Source: Amyelois transitella
Taxonomy: Eukaryota; Arthropoda; Insecta; Lepidoptera; Pyralidae
Assembly (NCBI RefSeq): GCF_032362555.1
Contig: NC_083524.1
Location: 606,001 to 670,000, forward strand
DNA length: 64,000 bases
Reading direction: 5' to 3'
Below the pieces are notes generated by a model that was given only the letters and a program-made list of their open reading frames with translations, had not been told where the DNA came from and made no database searches. Positions 29,101 to 43,400 of the stretch are shown here, in pieces. Numbering within the stretch: position 1 is the stretch's first letter; each line of letters begins with the position of its first letter. The translations under genes and the position numbers were made by a program.

Positions 29101-32100
29101 ATAAATATATATACAGGCTGACATTTAATTCAACTGCACAAATTAAACTGTTAAGTGTACTCATCTTAAGGATATTTATAAACGTTAAAAGAAAAATATC
29201 GGTTCATATTTCAGAAAGTACGAAAAAAAAATAAAAGTATCAAAATCCACGATCCTAAATACGTCATATCACCCCGGCCGGCGGAAAAATGACGCGTAAG
29301 ATTCAGAGGTCAACGACACAATTCATTCAGCTGAGCGATCTCGACAACTCTGTACTTTACTTGATCTTGATACTAGAAAAATAATTTTTTTTAGACATTT
29401 ATTTACATGTTTATTCTTACTTTCTTTTTGTAGTATTGGTCTTTAATAAAGTGTGTGACGTAGTTTTTGAGGGTTTTTTAAATGTGAAAATGATGACGTT
29501 TAATTTAAATAAAAATAGGCTCGAACGGCTCAGAAGCATGGGTGTAGTCTATGTTTAAAAGGATCTATATAAGTATTTATTATAAAATATCGTTGAGTTA
29601 GTATTTCGTAACACAAGTCTCGAACTTACTTCGAGGCTAACTCAATCTGTGTAATTTGTTAAAAATAAAAAAACAAATTAGTATAACTTACCGCATACCG
29701 CGGAATGAAGGGATGAAGCAAAGGAAGTATGCAGGGATCGTGGCAAGTGGAAAGAGGTAGTCTCTGCCTACCCCTCCGGGAAAGAGGTGTGATTTTATGT
29801 AGGTATGTATGTATACGTTACCAAAATCATCGGGGATGACGTCCTGGCTGTCGTTACAGTCGGTGGCGGCGAGCCGCAGCGAGTCGAGCGCGGCGTCCAC
29901 GTGCGCGTGCGCGCGCCGCGCCAGCAGCCGGCACAGCGCGCCGCTCGCCTGCGCACGCGCACACACACAAATGTTGGATTGGAGAAGTAGATAGATTTAT
30001 CTGCCTCTTCAAATTAACATTTAAGTTTAATTTGATATAAGTTATTTAATTTTATTTATGTAATGTAGTGATTAATTTAATTTGATTGATTTACTTGTTA
30101 CTTGATGGTTTATGTAATTTAATTTAATTTGATTTAATCTATGTATTAGGAATTTTATTATAATGTAATGTATGAAGATATGGACGCGAGTCTGAAATAA
30201 ATGATTTATTTATTTATTATTATATTATAAACATATAAATATACATACATACATAAACTCACGCCTCTTTCCCGGAGGGATAGGCAGAGACCACCTCTTT
30301 CCACTTGCCACGATCTCTGCATATTTCCTTCGCTTCATCCACATTCATAACTCTCTTCATGCAAGCTCGGCGGTTTCAGGTACTTTTAACCTGACCCTTT
30401 ACCAAACAACTACTTACTTTTTCTTTTACCCTTTTATTTTACAAATAAATATATTCGGGACAAATCACACAGATTGTGTTAACCTCGAAGTAAGTTCGAA
30501 ACTTGTGAGATGCTAACTCAACGGTACTATATTTTAGAATAAATACTTAGATAGATAAACATACAAGACCCAGACCAATCAGAAAAAGTTTGTTTCTCAT
30601 CATGCCCTGACCGGGATTCGAACCCGGGACCTCAGGTGTCACAGACAAGCGTATTACCGCTGAGCCACAGAGGCCGTCAAACTCACATCACTACACTCAC
30701 GTTCGCTCGCTTGCGGGGTACACGCAGCCGACAGTCCCGAAAAGGCTGAAAGGCCACTGTAAACAACCTTCTCGTACGCCATAGCAACGATTGCCATGGT
30801 AATGTTAGTAAGGTAAAGAATATAATTTTTATTGTCAAATATTTGTATTTTATGTTTAACAATATAGTAATTTTAAACATACATACATAAACTCACGCCT
30901 CTTTCCCGGAGGGGTAGGCAGAGACTACCTCTTTCCACTTGCCACGATCCCTGCATACTTCCTTTGCTTCATCCACATTCATAACTCTCTTCATGCAAGC
31001 TCGGCGGTTTCGGGCACTTTTGACCTGACCCTTCACCAGGACGTCCTTAATTTGATCAAGATACGTTCGTCTAGGTCTTCCCACCCCGACCTTTCCCTCC
31101 ACACTCTCCTTGTATATCTGCTTAGTCAACCTGCTTTCATTCATCCTCTCCACATGACCGAACCATCTCAACATACCCTTTTCTATTCCTGTAACTACAT
31201 CTTCTTTCACATCACAACATTCCCTTATCACGCTTATCCGGTCACTCAATTCAATCACAAACTTTCGCATTTAAATTATAAGTAGGCTTTAAAAATACAT
31301 AATTTAATAAAATCAGATATCCTTTGATTAGTTCGACGGCTATTGGCTCTGTCTACTCCGTCAGGCATAAGGACGTGACCCAAAACTCACGCTAGCCTCC
31401 GCAGACGTGCAGACGTACGTCCAGTCGTGCTGGTGGCGGGGCGCCTCCCCCCCATCGGCTCCCTCCCCACCCACAGCCGTCTTTATGGAGTTGAATACCC
31501 CTGTCACTGTTCGTTGGAACAATCTGAAATTAAATAAATAAATATATATAACTATACCTACTTATTTGTAAATTGACGCCGTGTGGTTCCCGGCAACGCC
31601 GTGTGGTTCCCGGCACCATTACAAAAGAATAGGACCACTCCATCTCTTTCCCACGGATGTCGTAAGAGCCGACTAAGGGATAGACTTGGGATTCCTCTTT
31701 AATGTAAATCCCTGCCAATCTAAGGTCTGCCGCGCCGATGGATGCATGGCTAGGGGCGAGCCTAGTCTCGAGCGTGCCACTTCCGCCATGGGGTTGGGCG
31801 ACCCCCAGGTAATGGCTAGCCTTACCCTGGCATGCGGGGCTCTGCTGGGGCGGACAAAATTTTTCCCTAGCGTCTCGTGGGAATCGCATTATGAACCTTA
31901 AAAAGCATATAAATGGCGGCGATGGTGTCCGCACCCCATCACGTCTCGTTCCCGGCGGGAGCGGTATGCGGTCTGCTGAAAGCCGCTTTGCGACGATGAA
32001 TGTAAGAGGAGGAATGAAGGATAAGATTGAGGAAGTATGCCAGATGATGGATGAAAGACGTTTGGATGTGTTGTGCGTGAATGAAACGAAGCGGAAAGGA

Positions 32101-35100
32101 TGCGACGCGACGCAGCACGGCCCTTACACGGCGTATTGGTCTGGAATTTCCAGTACCAGCCGAGGCTGTCAAGGGGTCGGTCTAATTCTTTCTGCACGAA
32201 TGGCTGAGTGCGTGAATGAGTATGAGTGTGTCAGCCCTCGTCTTCTATGGATTAGGCTGAAAGTTGGAATCACTCGGATCTTCGTTCTAGGTGTTTATGC
32301 ACCTTGGGATGTGGGTTCGAGGGGTACAACATCAGCAAAAAGCGAAAACGAGGAGTTCTGGAATAGTGTAAGAGAAGTATTGAAAGTTACCAAGCCAAAT
32401 GAGAAGATTATTATGTTAGGTGATTTTAATGGATGGGTGGGTGTAAAGCGTGATGGATATGAAAAGGTGCTTGGTGCGTTTGGTGACGAAAAGGTGAATG
32501 ATAATGGAAGAAGTGTATTAGAAATTTGTCTAGAGTGGGATCTTTTTGTGTCGAATTCAATGTTTCAACATAAAGAGATCCACACCTACACAAGAGTGGA
32601 AGGTATTTTAAAAAGTATGATAGACTTTGTGATTGTAGATGAAAGATTGAAGAACAAAGTGCTGGATACCCGTGCATATCGCGGTGCTGGCATTGACTCG
32701 GACCATTTACTGGTGATATCCCGGATAAGGGGTATCTTCAATCGCTGGCGGCACAGGGTAAGGGAGCAAACCAGCGCTTTGGAAAGAGTAAAAGTAGAAA
32801 ATTTGCAAGATATGGATGTAGGTAAGAAGTATATTAATAGACTGAAGGATGAATTTGAAGATTTAGAGGAAATGAGCGATATTGAAGATGGATGGAAGGA
32901 ATTTAAAGAAAGAATTGTGAAAGTAGCTGTTGAAGTGTGTGGTGTAAGTAGAAGAAGGAAAGGAAAAAATCACAAAAATGCGTGGATGAGTAAAGATGTG
33001 CAAGAACTTGTGCGATTAAAGAAGAAAGCATGGCTGGATTTGTTAGCAGCAAAAGCTAACTTAAGAATGCAAGAGGTTATAGATGAAGATGTGAATGAAG
33101 CACGTAAGGAATATAAGAAAATGAAAGATTTGGTTAAGAAAGCTGTGATTAGAAAGAAAGAAGAGTATAAAGAGGATTTTGATAAAAGGCTATCAGAAGA
33201 CTTTCAGTCAAATCTGAAAGTATTCTGGAAATCCGTAAGGTCAGCCCGAGGAAATACTATAACCAGAGAGCTGACTAGGATCAGATGCCAGGATGGTAGC
33301 GTTGTGAAAGGAGAAGAATGTGTACTAAAGATATGGAAGGACTACTTTGAAAGTTTATTTGAAAAAAAGGAAGGAAATAAGAAAGATTTCTGCTATAGCG
33401 AAGAAAAAGAGAATGAGATGGAAGGCGAAATTGAAATGTTCGAAATTGTGGAAGCACTTAAGAGTATGAAAGCGGGAAAGGCTGCTGGGTGTGATAGAGT
33501 GTCGGTCGAGATGCTTAAAGCAGGAAAAGGCGTAGTAGCTAGTCAGTTGTACTGCCTTTTCAATTTGTGTTGGAGAAGCGGCCGAGTACCAAAAGATTGG
33601 TGTAAGGCTGTTATCGTGCCACTTTACAAAGGAAAAGGGTCACAGCTGGACTGCAAAAATTATCGTGGTATAAGCCTGCTTAGCGTCGTCGGCAAATTGT
33701 ATGCTAAGGTATTGATTAATAGAGTCAGGAATGAAACTGATGACAAAATATGGGATGCTCAAGCGGGATTTCGAAAGGGAATGGGATGTACTGATCAGGT
33801 CTTTTCCTTGCGGTGCATAGCCGAAAAGTTTTTGGCCAAGAGTCAAAAAGTCTATTGCACATTCGTAGATCTGGAAAAGGCCTATGACAGAGTTGAGAGG
33901 AATGAATTGTGGTCAGCACTTTCTATGCATGGGGTGAGCAGTCTCTTAATACGAGCACTGAAATCCTTATATGAGGATTCGAGTGCTTGTGTCAGGATAA
34001 ACGGAGCGCACACTGAGTGGTTTAAGATTGAGAAAGGCGTTAGGCAAGGATGTGTTGCGTCACCGTGGCTGTTCAACCTATTTATGGATAGCTGTTTGAC
34101 AGATTTGAAAGAGTCTAAAAGTGGATTAAGGATGAATGAGTTACTCGTCAAATGTCTGCTCTATGCCGACGATCAGGTTATACTGGCGTCATCAGCGGAG
34201 GAGTTACAGGAGATGGTAAACTGTATGCATGAAGCTTTAAAAGAGAAAGGAATGAAAGTGAACGTAAGTAAAACTAAAACACTGGTTTTTGAAATGGAGA
34301 AAGAAATGACAGCATGTAATATTTTGATTGGAGGAGAAAAAGTGGAGCAAGTGAAAGAGTTTGTATATCTAGGATCAAAGTTTACATCAGATGGCAAGTA
34401 TGATAGTGATATTGAAAGGAGAGTGAACGCGGGGAACATGGTGAATGGAGCTTTGCATGCCTTTATGAGCAGTCAGAAACTATCCAAAAAGGCTCGACTG
34501 GCTGTGCACAGGGGCGTGTTGGTCCCGACATTAATGTATGGGAGTGAAAGTTGGGTATGGTAAAAGAAGCATGAAAGCAGAATAAATGCAGTGGAAATGA
34601 GAGCGTTAAGGAGTATGATGGGTGTGAAATTGAGTGACAGGATAAGGAACAGCGTGATAAGGGAATGTTGTGATGTGAAAGAAGATGTAGTTACAGGAAT
34701 AGAAAAGGGTATGTTAAGATGGTTCGGTCATGTGGAGAGGATGAATGAAAGCAGGTTGACTAAGCAGATATACAAGGAGAGTGTGGAGGGAAAGGTCGGA
34801 GTGGGAAGACCTAGACGAACGTATCTTGATCAAATTAAGGACGTCCTGGTAAAGGGTCAGGTCAGAAGTACCCGAAACCGCCGAGCTTGTATGAAGAGAG
34901 TTATGAATGTGGACGAAGCGAAAGAAGTATGCAGAGATCGTGGCAAGTGGAAAGAGGTAGTCTCTGCCTACCCCTCCGGGAAAGAGGCGTGATTTTATGT
35001 ATGTATGTATGTATGTATGACGTCCGATGAAAATGTTGCAGTGTAGTTTGTTCCGCCGCTTCTTCTACACATGCGCTTTGGAAGCGGTAGTAGTTATAAT

Positions 35101-38100
35101 TAGATTTAAGTGATGTGACGTCAATAAGTGATACCTTGTATCCAATTTTGAAAATAAATCTATTATATTCTATTCTATTAAACAGATTGAGTTACCCTCG
35201 AAGTAAGTTATGAGATATTAACTCGACGATACTTTATTTTTTTTTAATAAATACTTTTATAGATAAAAGTGCCGTGTGGTTGTGTGGCACCAATAATAAA
35301 AAAAGAACAGGACTACTCCATCTCGTTCCCATAGATGTCGTTAATGGCGACTATGGGATAGGCTTATAAATTCAAGTCACTATTTGAATCTCAATTACAT
35401 CATAAGGCCAAACAGCTGAACGTGCTAGCCCATCGCCTAAAACAAGAATCGCAATTTTATAAGCCTATCCCTTAGTCGCCTTTTACGACATCCGTGGGAA
35501 CGAGATGGACTGGCCCTTTTCTTTTCTTATTGGTACCGGGAACCATACGGCACACACGGATCGTCTTACACAAACTTACCTATCCAATCTCTGCATTCCA
35601 TCAGATTTAGCAGTCTGCCCCGGTGAATTCCTATCCAGGCTCAATTGGTCGTACTCATCTATAAAAGTTTAACAAAATCATTTTAAATACATTAAATTTA
35701 ATTTTATTTATTAAGACTGTCTACATCTTGCATACTTACCACTCTGAAGACGACCCTGGGGCATACCTTTGACCATGGACCCTGGATTGGGTGAGTCAGG
35801 TTTTCACACGAAGCGACTCCCGTCTGACCTCCGCGACCTTTGCAGGGAACCCAACCTGTATTGGATCGATCATGGTCACACATCCAGTTGCCTGAATGTG
35901 CATATTTCCTCTAGATAACGTGGTAGTAACATATCTGTAAATATATATATATATATATCTTACCAGCGAGTGTTGCTGTGTCTATATGTCTGTCATGGGA
36001 TCGGCCTCTCGATTCTTCACCCCACCATATCTCAGGTCTGAAAAGATACGTAAATTAACATATACATATGTATACATACATATAGTGACGTCTGTACCTT
36101 CACCACATAGTATAAAACAAAGTCGCTATTTTAGTCTGTTTGTCTGTATGCTTAAATCTTCAAATTACGCAACGGATTTTGATGCGGTTTTTTGTAACAG
36201 GTAGAGTGATTCAAGAGAAATGTTTTTATGTATAATTTTTTCCGAATTTTGCACCCGTGCGAAGCCGGGGCGGGTCGCTAGTCATTCCTATAATCGTTTT
36301 GATCACGAACCATTTTGACCACGTTAACTATTTTGACCACTTTTTAACAATCTATACTAATATTATAAAGCTGAAGAGTTTGTTTGTTTGTTTGAACGCG
36401 CTAATCTCAGGAACTACTGGTTTGAATTGGAAAAATATATTTGTGTTTAGTAGACCATTTATCGAGGAAGGCTTTAGGCTATTTATCATCACGCTGCAAC
36501 TATTAGGAGCGAAGAAATAATGGAAAATGTGAAAAAAACGGGGGAAATTATTCTTGAGGACTTCAATGTTGGCCAAAATAACTATTCCACGCGGACTAAG
36601 TCGCGGGCACAGCTAGTATTGAATATTTTGGCACGTTTGACTAATTGATCTCTGACATTATAACAATGCAATCATTTTGAACTATTTGACCATTTTGCGG
36701 CCAAGGCATGATGAGAAACGAAATTTCTCTATCATATGTATAAAATATATCTCGGAACTAAGTTCGAGGCTAACTCAATCAGTGTAATTTGTCCCATATT
36801 TTATTTATTCATTCAGCCATCCATTTATTCATTCATTCAGCCATCCATTTATTCATTCATTCAGCAATTGATTTACACATTCATTCAGCCATTAATTCAT
36901 TCATTCATTCAGTCATACATTCATTTATTCATTCATTCATTCATTTATTTACAATCTCACCTCGGCGCAGTTTCCCTCTGCTGTAAAAGACACCGTAATT
37001 TTGCGATGCTCGCGGACAAATCCGCCGCCTCCTCGTACTCCGGCTCGGGGGAGTCTGACAGCGGAACGAGGGAAGACAACGGCGGTATATCTCCTTTCAG
37101 TACGGGTTTCGCTTGAGATGGCTGTGAGAATATATAATAATAGATAGACTTATAGACATATATCAGCCGTGTGGTTCCCGGCACCAATAAAAAAAAAAAT
37201 AATAGGACCACTCCATCTCTTTCCTATGGATGTCGTAAAAGGCGACTAAGGGATGGGCTTCTAAATTTGGGATTCTTGTTTTAGGCGATGTGGGCAAGCA
37301 ACCTGTCACTATTTGAATCTCAATTCTATCATAAAGCCGAACAGCTGAACGTGACCTGTCAGTCGCTTCAAGGCTGTTGGTTCTGTCTACCCCGCGAGGG
37401 ATATAGACGTGACCATATGAAAAAAAAAATTCAAAGGGGCTCACCAAGCTGTCTTGTGATATGACCCTTTGTTGTTTTATTAATGGCGGCGCTGCAGCTG
37501 GCGTTCCGTTATCCTCTAAAAATATGTAAACTGTCATGTTTTATCATTCACAAAATGATTTCGACCAAAAGGAGTCCCAGGTTACATTGGGAACGACAGG
37601 AGGAAGAAGAATGTGCCGTGTGGTCCTCGGCACGAATAAAAAAAAAAGAATAGGACCACTCCATCTCTTTCCCATGGACGTCGCAAAAGGCGACTAAGGG
37701 ATAGGCTTGTATACTGGGGATTCTTCTTTGCTAACGAGTATCATTAAATGATAAACAATAAGTAATTAGATTTAAGTGATGTGACGTCAATAAGTGATAC
37801 CTTGTATCCAATTTTGAAAATTAATCTATTCTATTCTATTTCATCCTCCGCGACTCGCGCGCCGGCGATCACTCGAGATCCGAGTTCGCTGCGCCTACGT
37901 TTATGGATCCCATCATACGACCCTTACACGAGTATACATACATAAAATCACGCCTTTTTCTTTTGGAAGGGGCAGGCAGAGACTACATACATACATAAAA
38001 TCACGCCTTTTCCTTTTCGAAGGGGCAGGCAGAGACTACATACATACATAAAATCACGCCTTTTTCTTTTGGAAGGGTAGGCAAAGACTACAACTTTCCA

Positions 38101-40427
38101 ATTGCCACGATCTCTGCATAATACCTTCGCTTCATCCTTCGGTTTCGTGTACTCTGGACCTGACCCTTTGCCAGGACGTCGTTAATTTAATCAAGATACG
38201 TTCACGAGCATTTAATTACCTTTTTGTATAACTGACGAGATACCAATGTCTCGCTCCATTCTGGTTTTAGCGTCGGTCGCGGGGGACACCTTGTCGCTTT
38301 TATGGTGCGACGGAGACTTCTCCTGTCATGAAAAAAAGAATGACCGTTATTGATATATAATTGATGATGTATTACAAATAATTGACATGGTATTGATAAA
38401 ATATGTACAGTATGTATATATGTACATATCTTACCTATATCTTATGTATTTGACATAATATTCGTATTAAAATCATTAGTTTTATACTCATTCCCATTTT
38501 TTTATCTGGACAGTGTGCATTCTTCCACGATTGAGATTTAATAGATCTATACTTGTAAATTGACGTCCGGTGAAAATGCTGCAGTGTAGTTTGTTCCCCT
38601 GCTTCTTCTACACTTACGCTTTGGAAGCGGTAAGTCAACCTTTGGGTGAAAGGGAACCAAACAGGAGATTTTAAACATAATACAATGCACAAAGAATATA
38701 TACCTAATATATACAAATACGCATAAATACATAATAATAGAGACCTGTTCATGGACATATCGTCTATTGATATGCCCGGGAACGGGTTTTGGCGGGAGAA
38801 CAACAAAACATCAACTTCTCCAAAGGGCCTCTACGTGTTGGATTTACATCCCCACGCAAGCCTCTCAAAAATCCGAGGTGTGTATACCCTTGAAATCCAA
38901 GAGGAGAAACATATACTTAGGACAGAGCAGAAAAAAAATTGACCCAAAGAGCTTTTTTAAACTATCAATAGTCCGGACTTTCCTGATATCGACAGGGAGA
39001 GCATTCCATAGACGGACAGCTTGTACAGTATAAGAGTGGGAGTAACAATTGTTAAACATTATACCTACCTGAGAATCATCACTCAGCCCAGTGAATCGAA
39101 GGCCCTTCTTTAGACCAGCGATGCCGAAGTCGAGAAGACCTTCCATCATGCCTGCCGCTTCATCCTGATTACGGGAAAAAAAACATTACATACATACATA
39201 TAGTCACGTCTCTATCCCTTACGGCCGAATGGCCGCATTCAGCTGCTCGGCTTAGTGATGGAATTGAGATCCAAATAGTGACAGGTTGCTAGCCCATCGC
39301 CTAAAAAAAGAATCACAAGTATGTAAGCCTATCCCCGAGTCGCCTTTTACGACATCCACGGGAAAGAGATGAAGTGGCGCTTAAACCAATATTGATTTAA
39401 GTAAATATAACCTAACTTCACTGTATGTGTAACAAATAACATAGAATCATGCATGGATTACATACTATCCGTGCAAAATGATGCTCTAGACAATAATGAG
39501 GTTTCATGCAAAGAAAATGCTAGTTTTGCTGCGCTAATATACTTAGACAAATTTATCCTACTAATATTATAAATGCGAAGGTTTGTATGTCAGTATGGAT
39601 GTTTGTTACTCTTTCACGCAAAAAGTACTGAACCGATTACGATGAAATTTGGTAAGTCAGTAGCTGAAGACCCAGAATAACATATAGGCTTTTTATCCCG
39701 GAGTTCCCGCGGGATTGATTACACGCGGGCGAAGTCGCGGGCGGCCTCTCAAATATATACATATATTATATAGTGCTTTAGGCATTAAAGTAATGGTGCT
39801 GGCTAACAATATTGTTATATCTTATTGTTAAAAACACATAGTCACGTTTACGCCCCTTGCGGGGTAAACAGAGCCAACAGTCTTGTAAAGACTGAAAGGC
39901 CACGTTCAGCTGTACGGCTTAATGATGGAATTGAGATTCAAATAGAGACACGTTGCTAGCGCATGGCCTACAAGAAAAATCCCAAGTTCATTAGCCTTTC
40001 CTTTAGTCGCCTTTCACTTTATCCATTGGAGATGGAGTGGTCCTATTCTTTTTTCTATAGATGCCAGAAACCACACGGCACTTCCTTTAATCCATTACTT
40101 TAGATAACTAAAATAAAGGTCAACTTAGTCTTGATAAATTTTTGGTTGAAAAAGACATTTTTAAATTAAAAAACATTTAGCCATGAGAAGAAAAAGCAAT
40201 ATGAAATAATACATTTCAAAATGACGACATCACTAACGTCACATGCCATTGACCAATCACAGCGCGTACATTATGCTTAATCGCGATATTAAAGATTTCA
40301 CTGATTCGAGCATAAATACAAACTCCTACTCAACATCTTCTGTCGTGCGGTTCCCCAGGCATAACATCTAACTTGACGGTAGATCTTCCTTTTGGTGGCG
40401 GACGATTTATTTGTAATGTTAAAGTCA

Positions 40428-40458
<31 letters not shown>

Positions 40459-43400
40459 TATACGGGACAAATTACACTGATTGAGTTAGCCTCGAAGTAA
40501 GTTCGAGACTTGTGTTACGAGATACTAACTCAACGATACTATATTTTATTATAAATACTTATATAGATAAACATCCAAGACCCAGGCCAATCGGAGAAAG
40601 TTCGTTTCTCATCATGCCCTGGCCGGGATTTGAACCCGGGACCCCCGATGTCACAGACAAGCGCACTACCGCTGCGCCACAGAGGCCGTCAAATTAACAA
40701 CAATTAACAACACGTCAATTAACACAACGTCTGCTTTATATATGGCAGTTAAATTAATTGATTGTTTATTTCTTTTATAAAATCAAAGTCAATCCTGTTG
40801 TCCTTATCAATTAAAATTAGATATTAATTCCAACTTATATCATTGATGCGAAAATAAGTTCCTTTGTTTGTTTGAAGTCACTTCAAGCGTTTTCTACTGA
40901 ACGAATTTTCTTGAAATTTATTTTTTATATATCCTACTAATACTATAAATGCAAAAGTTTGTGAGTATGTCAGGACGTCAGTATGGATGTATGTTACTCT
41001 TTCACGCAAAAACTACTGAACCGATTACGATGAAATTTGGTATGTAGGTAGCTCAAGACCCAGAATTACACGAAGGCTACTTTTCCCGGACTTCCCGCGC
41101 GATTCCACGCGGACGAAGTCGCGGGCGGCCTCTAGTTTACAATAAAGAGTCTGGAAAAGGAAATAGGGAATTTTTCATCTCGGAAAAACTTGTTAACTTT
41201 TATAGGTGCCGCTAAATACGGATAAAAGATAGTATGAAACAGATAGTAACACAAAAACAAATACCCAAGAAAACCCGCCGAAACCAACGAGTGCAATAGA
41301 CTGAAGTGGGCTTAAGGAATAAAAACAAGAAAATATAAACCGACCAAAGCAGATAGTACGTGCAAAGAACATACACCGGAGCGCTTGTGGGGCACATCTA
41401 TTTTGGCAGGGTTCGAGACCTGGAGGTCGCCTATTTTGGTCTTAGCTTGGTGAACTGTCGTCTGAAGGTCCTTCAGAAGGGCATCGGCCGGCTTAGGGCT
41501 GTGTTCCTTGCGAACTGGACTTGTTTTTTGTGGGCTCGTGGTGGTGTCCATTTCCACGTCAATTGCGTCTTCTTCGCCTGCGGATAAAGTATTATTGTGG
41601 TTGTAAGAAAAAAATGTGAAATAAATTGATTAGTTAAATGGATAATCTAAAAGTTAAGTAGGTAATCTTTTGTGCCGTGTGGTTCCCGGCACACAAAAAA
41701 TAATACGTCCACTCCATCCCTTTCCCATGGATGTCGTAAAAGACGACTAAGGGATAGGCTTACAAACTTGGAATTCTTTTTTAGGCGATGGGCTAGCAAC
41801 CTTTCACTATTTGAATCTCAATTCTATCATTAAGCTAACTAGCTGGACGTGGCAATTCAGTCTTTTCAAGACTGTTGGCTCTCTACCCCGCAAGGGATAT
41901 AGACGTGCCCATATGTACCTATGTAGGTATGTAATTTTTCCGTTTTATAAATCCTACCTCCGTAGCATGGCTCGTGCTACGCCGTATTTATGGCGCGAAA
42001 AACTACCGCTATCCCGTTTCACGTCGTAATAAAAAGCGAAACGGCGATAGTTTTCGGCGTCGCGCGTGCCATCTCGCTCAGCTGAGCTCAAGTAAAGATG
42101 AAAAAAAAAACTGTTTCCTTTGCTTGGGTTCTTGAATTTAACTTATCTAACTTAATAATAACCTTAATCTATGTTGGTAAAAATATATTTTCATACTCCT
42201 GCCGTCTTGTCGCGCCGGCGCCAGCTGAATAAATAAGGTAACACGAAATTAATCTTCTGACCTCCACAACCTATTAAATTGTCCAAAGAAACTTAACTGT
42301 AATTGATAAGTACGAAGTAACTTACCAAACCACAGAGGCTGCGGCGACTTGTTCCTCGGCGGGTTAGGGCTCCCCTCGGGCTCCGCGTCCTGCCCCCACA
42401 GCCGGCTGAGCGTGATCTCTCCGTCCAGGCTGGCCAGAAGGTCTTGACCCAAGCTGATACATTGCAGGTCTAAGTCTGTCTCCCATGTTTTGACACTACC
42501 TGTGTTTATAAAAAAAAAAAACAATTTCAAATTCAAAATTTAAATTCAAAATTTTTATTCATTATTATAGGATACTTCATATCGCTTAATACCTAATTGT
42601 CAAATCTTTTGGTTTAACATTGGTTGACGTCAAATAAATTACTTAAAACTAAGTTTACTGCCGCTTCCAAGGCGTCAGTGCAGAAGAAGCGGTAATTTTT
42701 TATTGAGCTGCTCCTATGGAAATGTACAAAAATAAATGAAGCCTACATTAAGACCCCTGTGCTAAATTTCATCAAATCAATTTGACTATTATGTTTTATC
42801 AAATTATTTTTTTTGGCAATTGATATAACAACAAGGGATTGGTTAGGTTATTTTAATATCCATTTTAGGAATCATACACACATTAATATAATCACGTCTA
42901 AGTATATCCTTTGCGGGGTAGATGAACAGTCCTGAAAAGTCTGAAAGGCCACATTCAGCTCTATGGAATTAAGAAATAAATAAAAACAATATTAATTGTA
43001 ATAACTGAAATGCCGTGTGGTTCCCGGCACCAATACAAAAAAGAATAGGCCCACTCCATCTCTTTCCCATGGATGTCGTAAAAGGCGACTAAGGGATAGG
43101 CTTATAAACTTGGGATTCTTTTGTTTTAGGCGATGGTCTAGCAACCTGTCACTATTTGAATCTCAATTCTATCTTAAAGCCAAATAGCTGAACGTGGCCC
43201 ATCAGTCTTTTCAAGACTGTTGGCTCTGTCTACCCCGCAAGTGTGTATGTACGTATGTAAATAGGTGTGTGAACTTACCCTCAATGATCCTATCATAAAT
43301 CTTCACCTCATTCCTGCCCTGCCTTCCGCGACGTTGTCTCAAAATCGGCGACGACTTTATATCAACCGGTTCTGACGAGGTCACTGGCACTTCTTCAACG

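Noticed and set aside
36736-37116. 126-codon plus-strand ORF with repeated PSIYSFIQ
   Set aside because: Translation of the (ATTC)n microsatellite and the antisense of a sorting-nexin exon.
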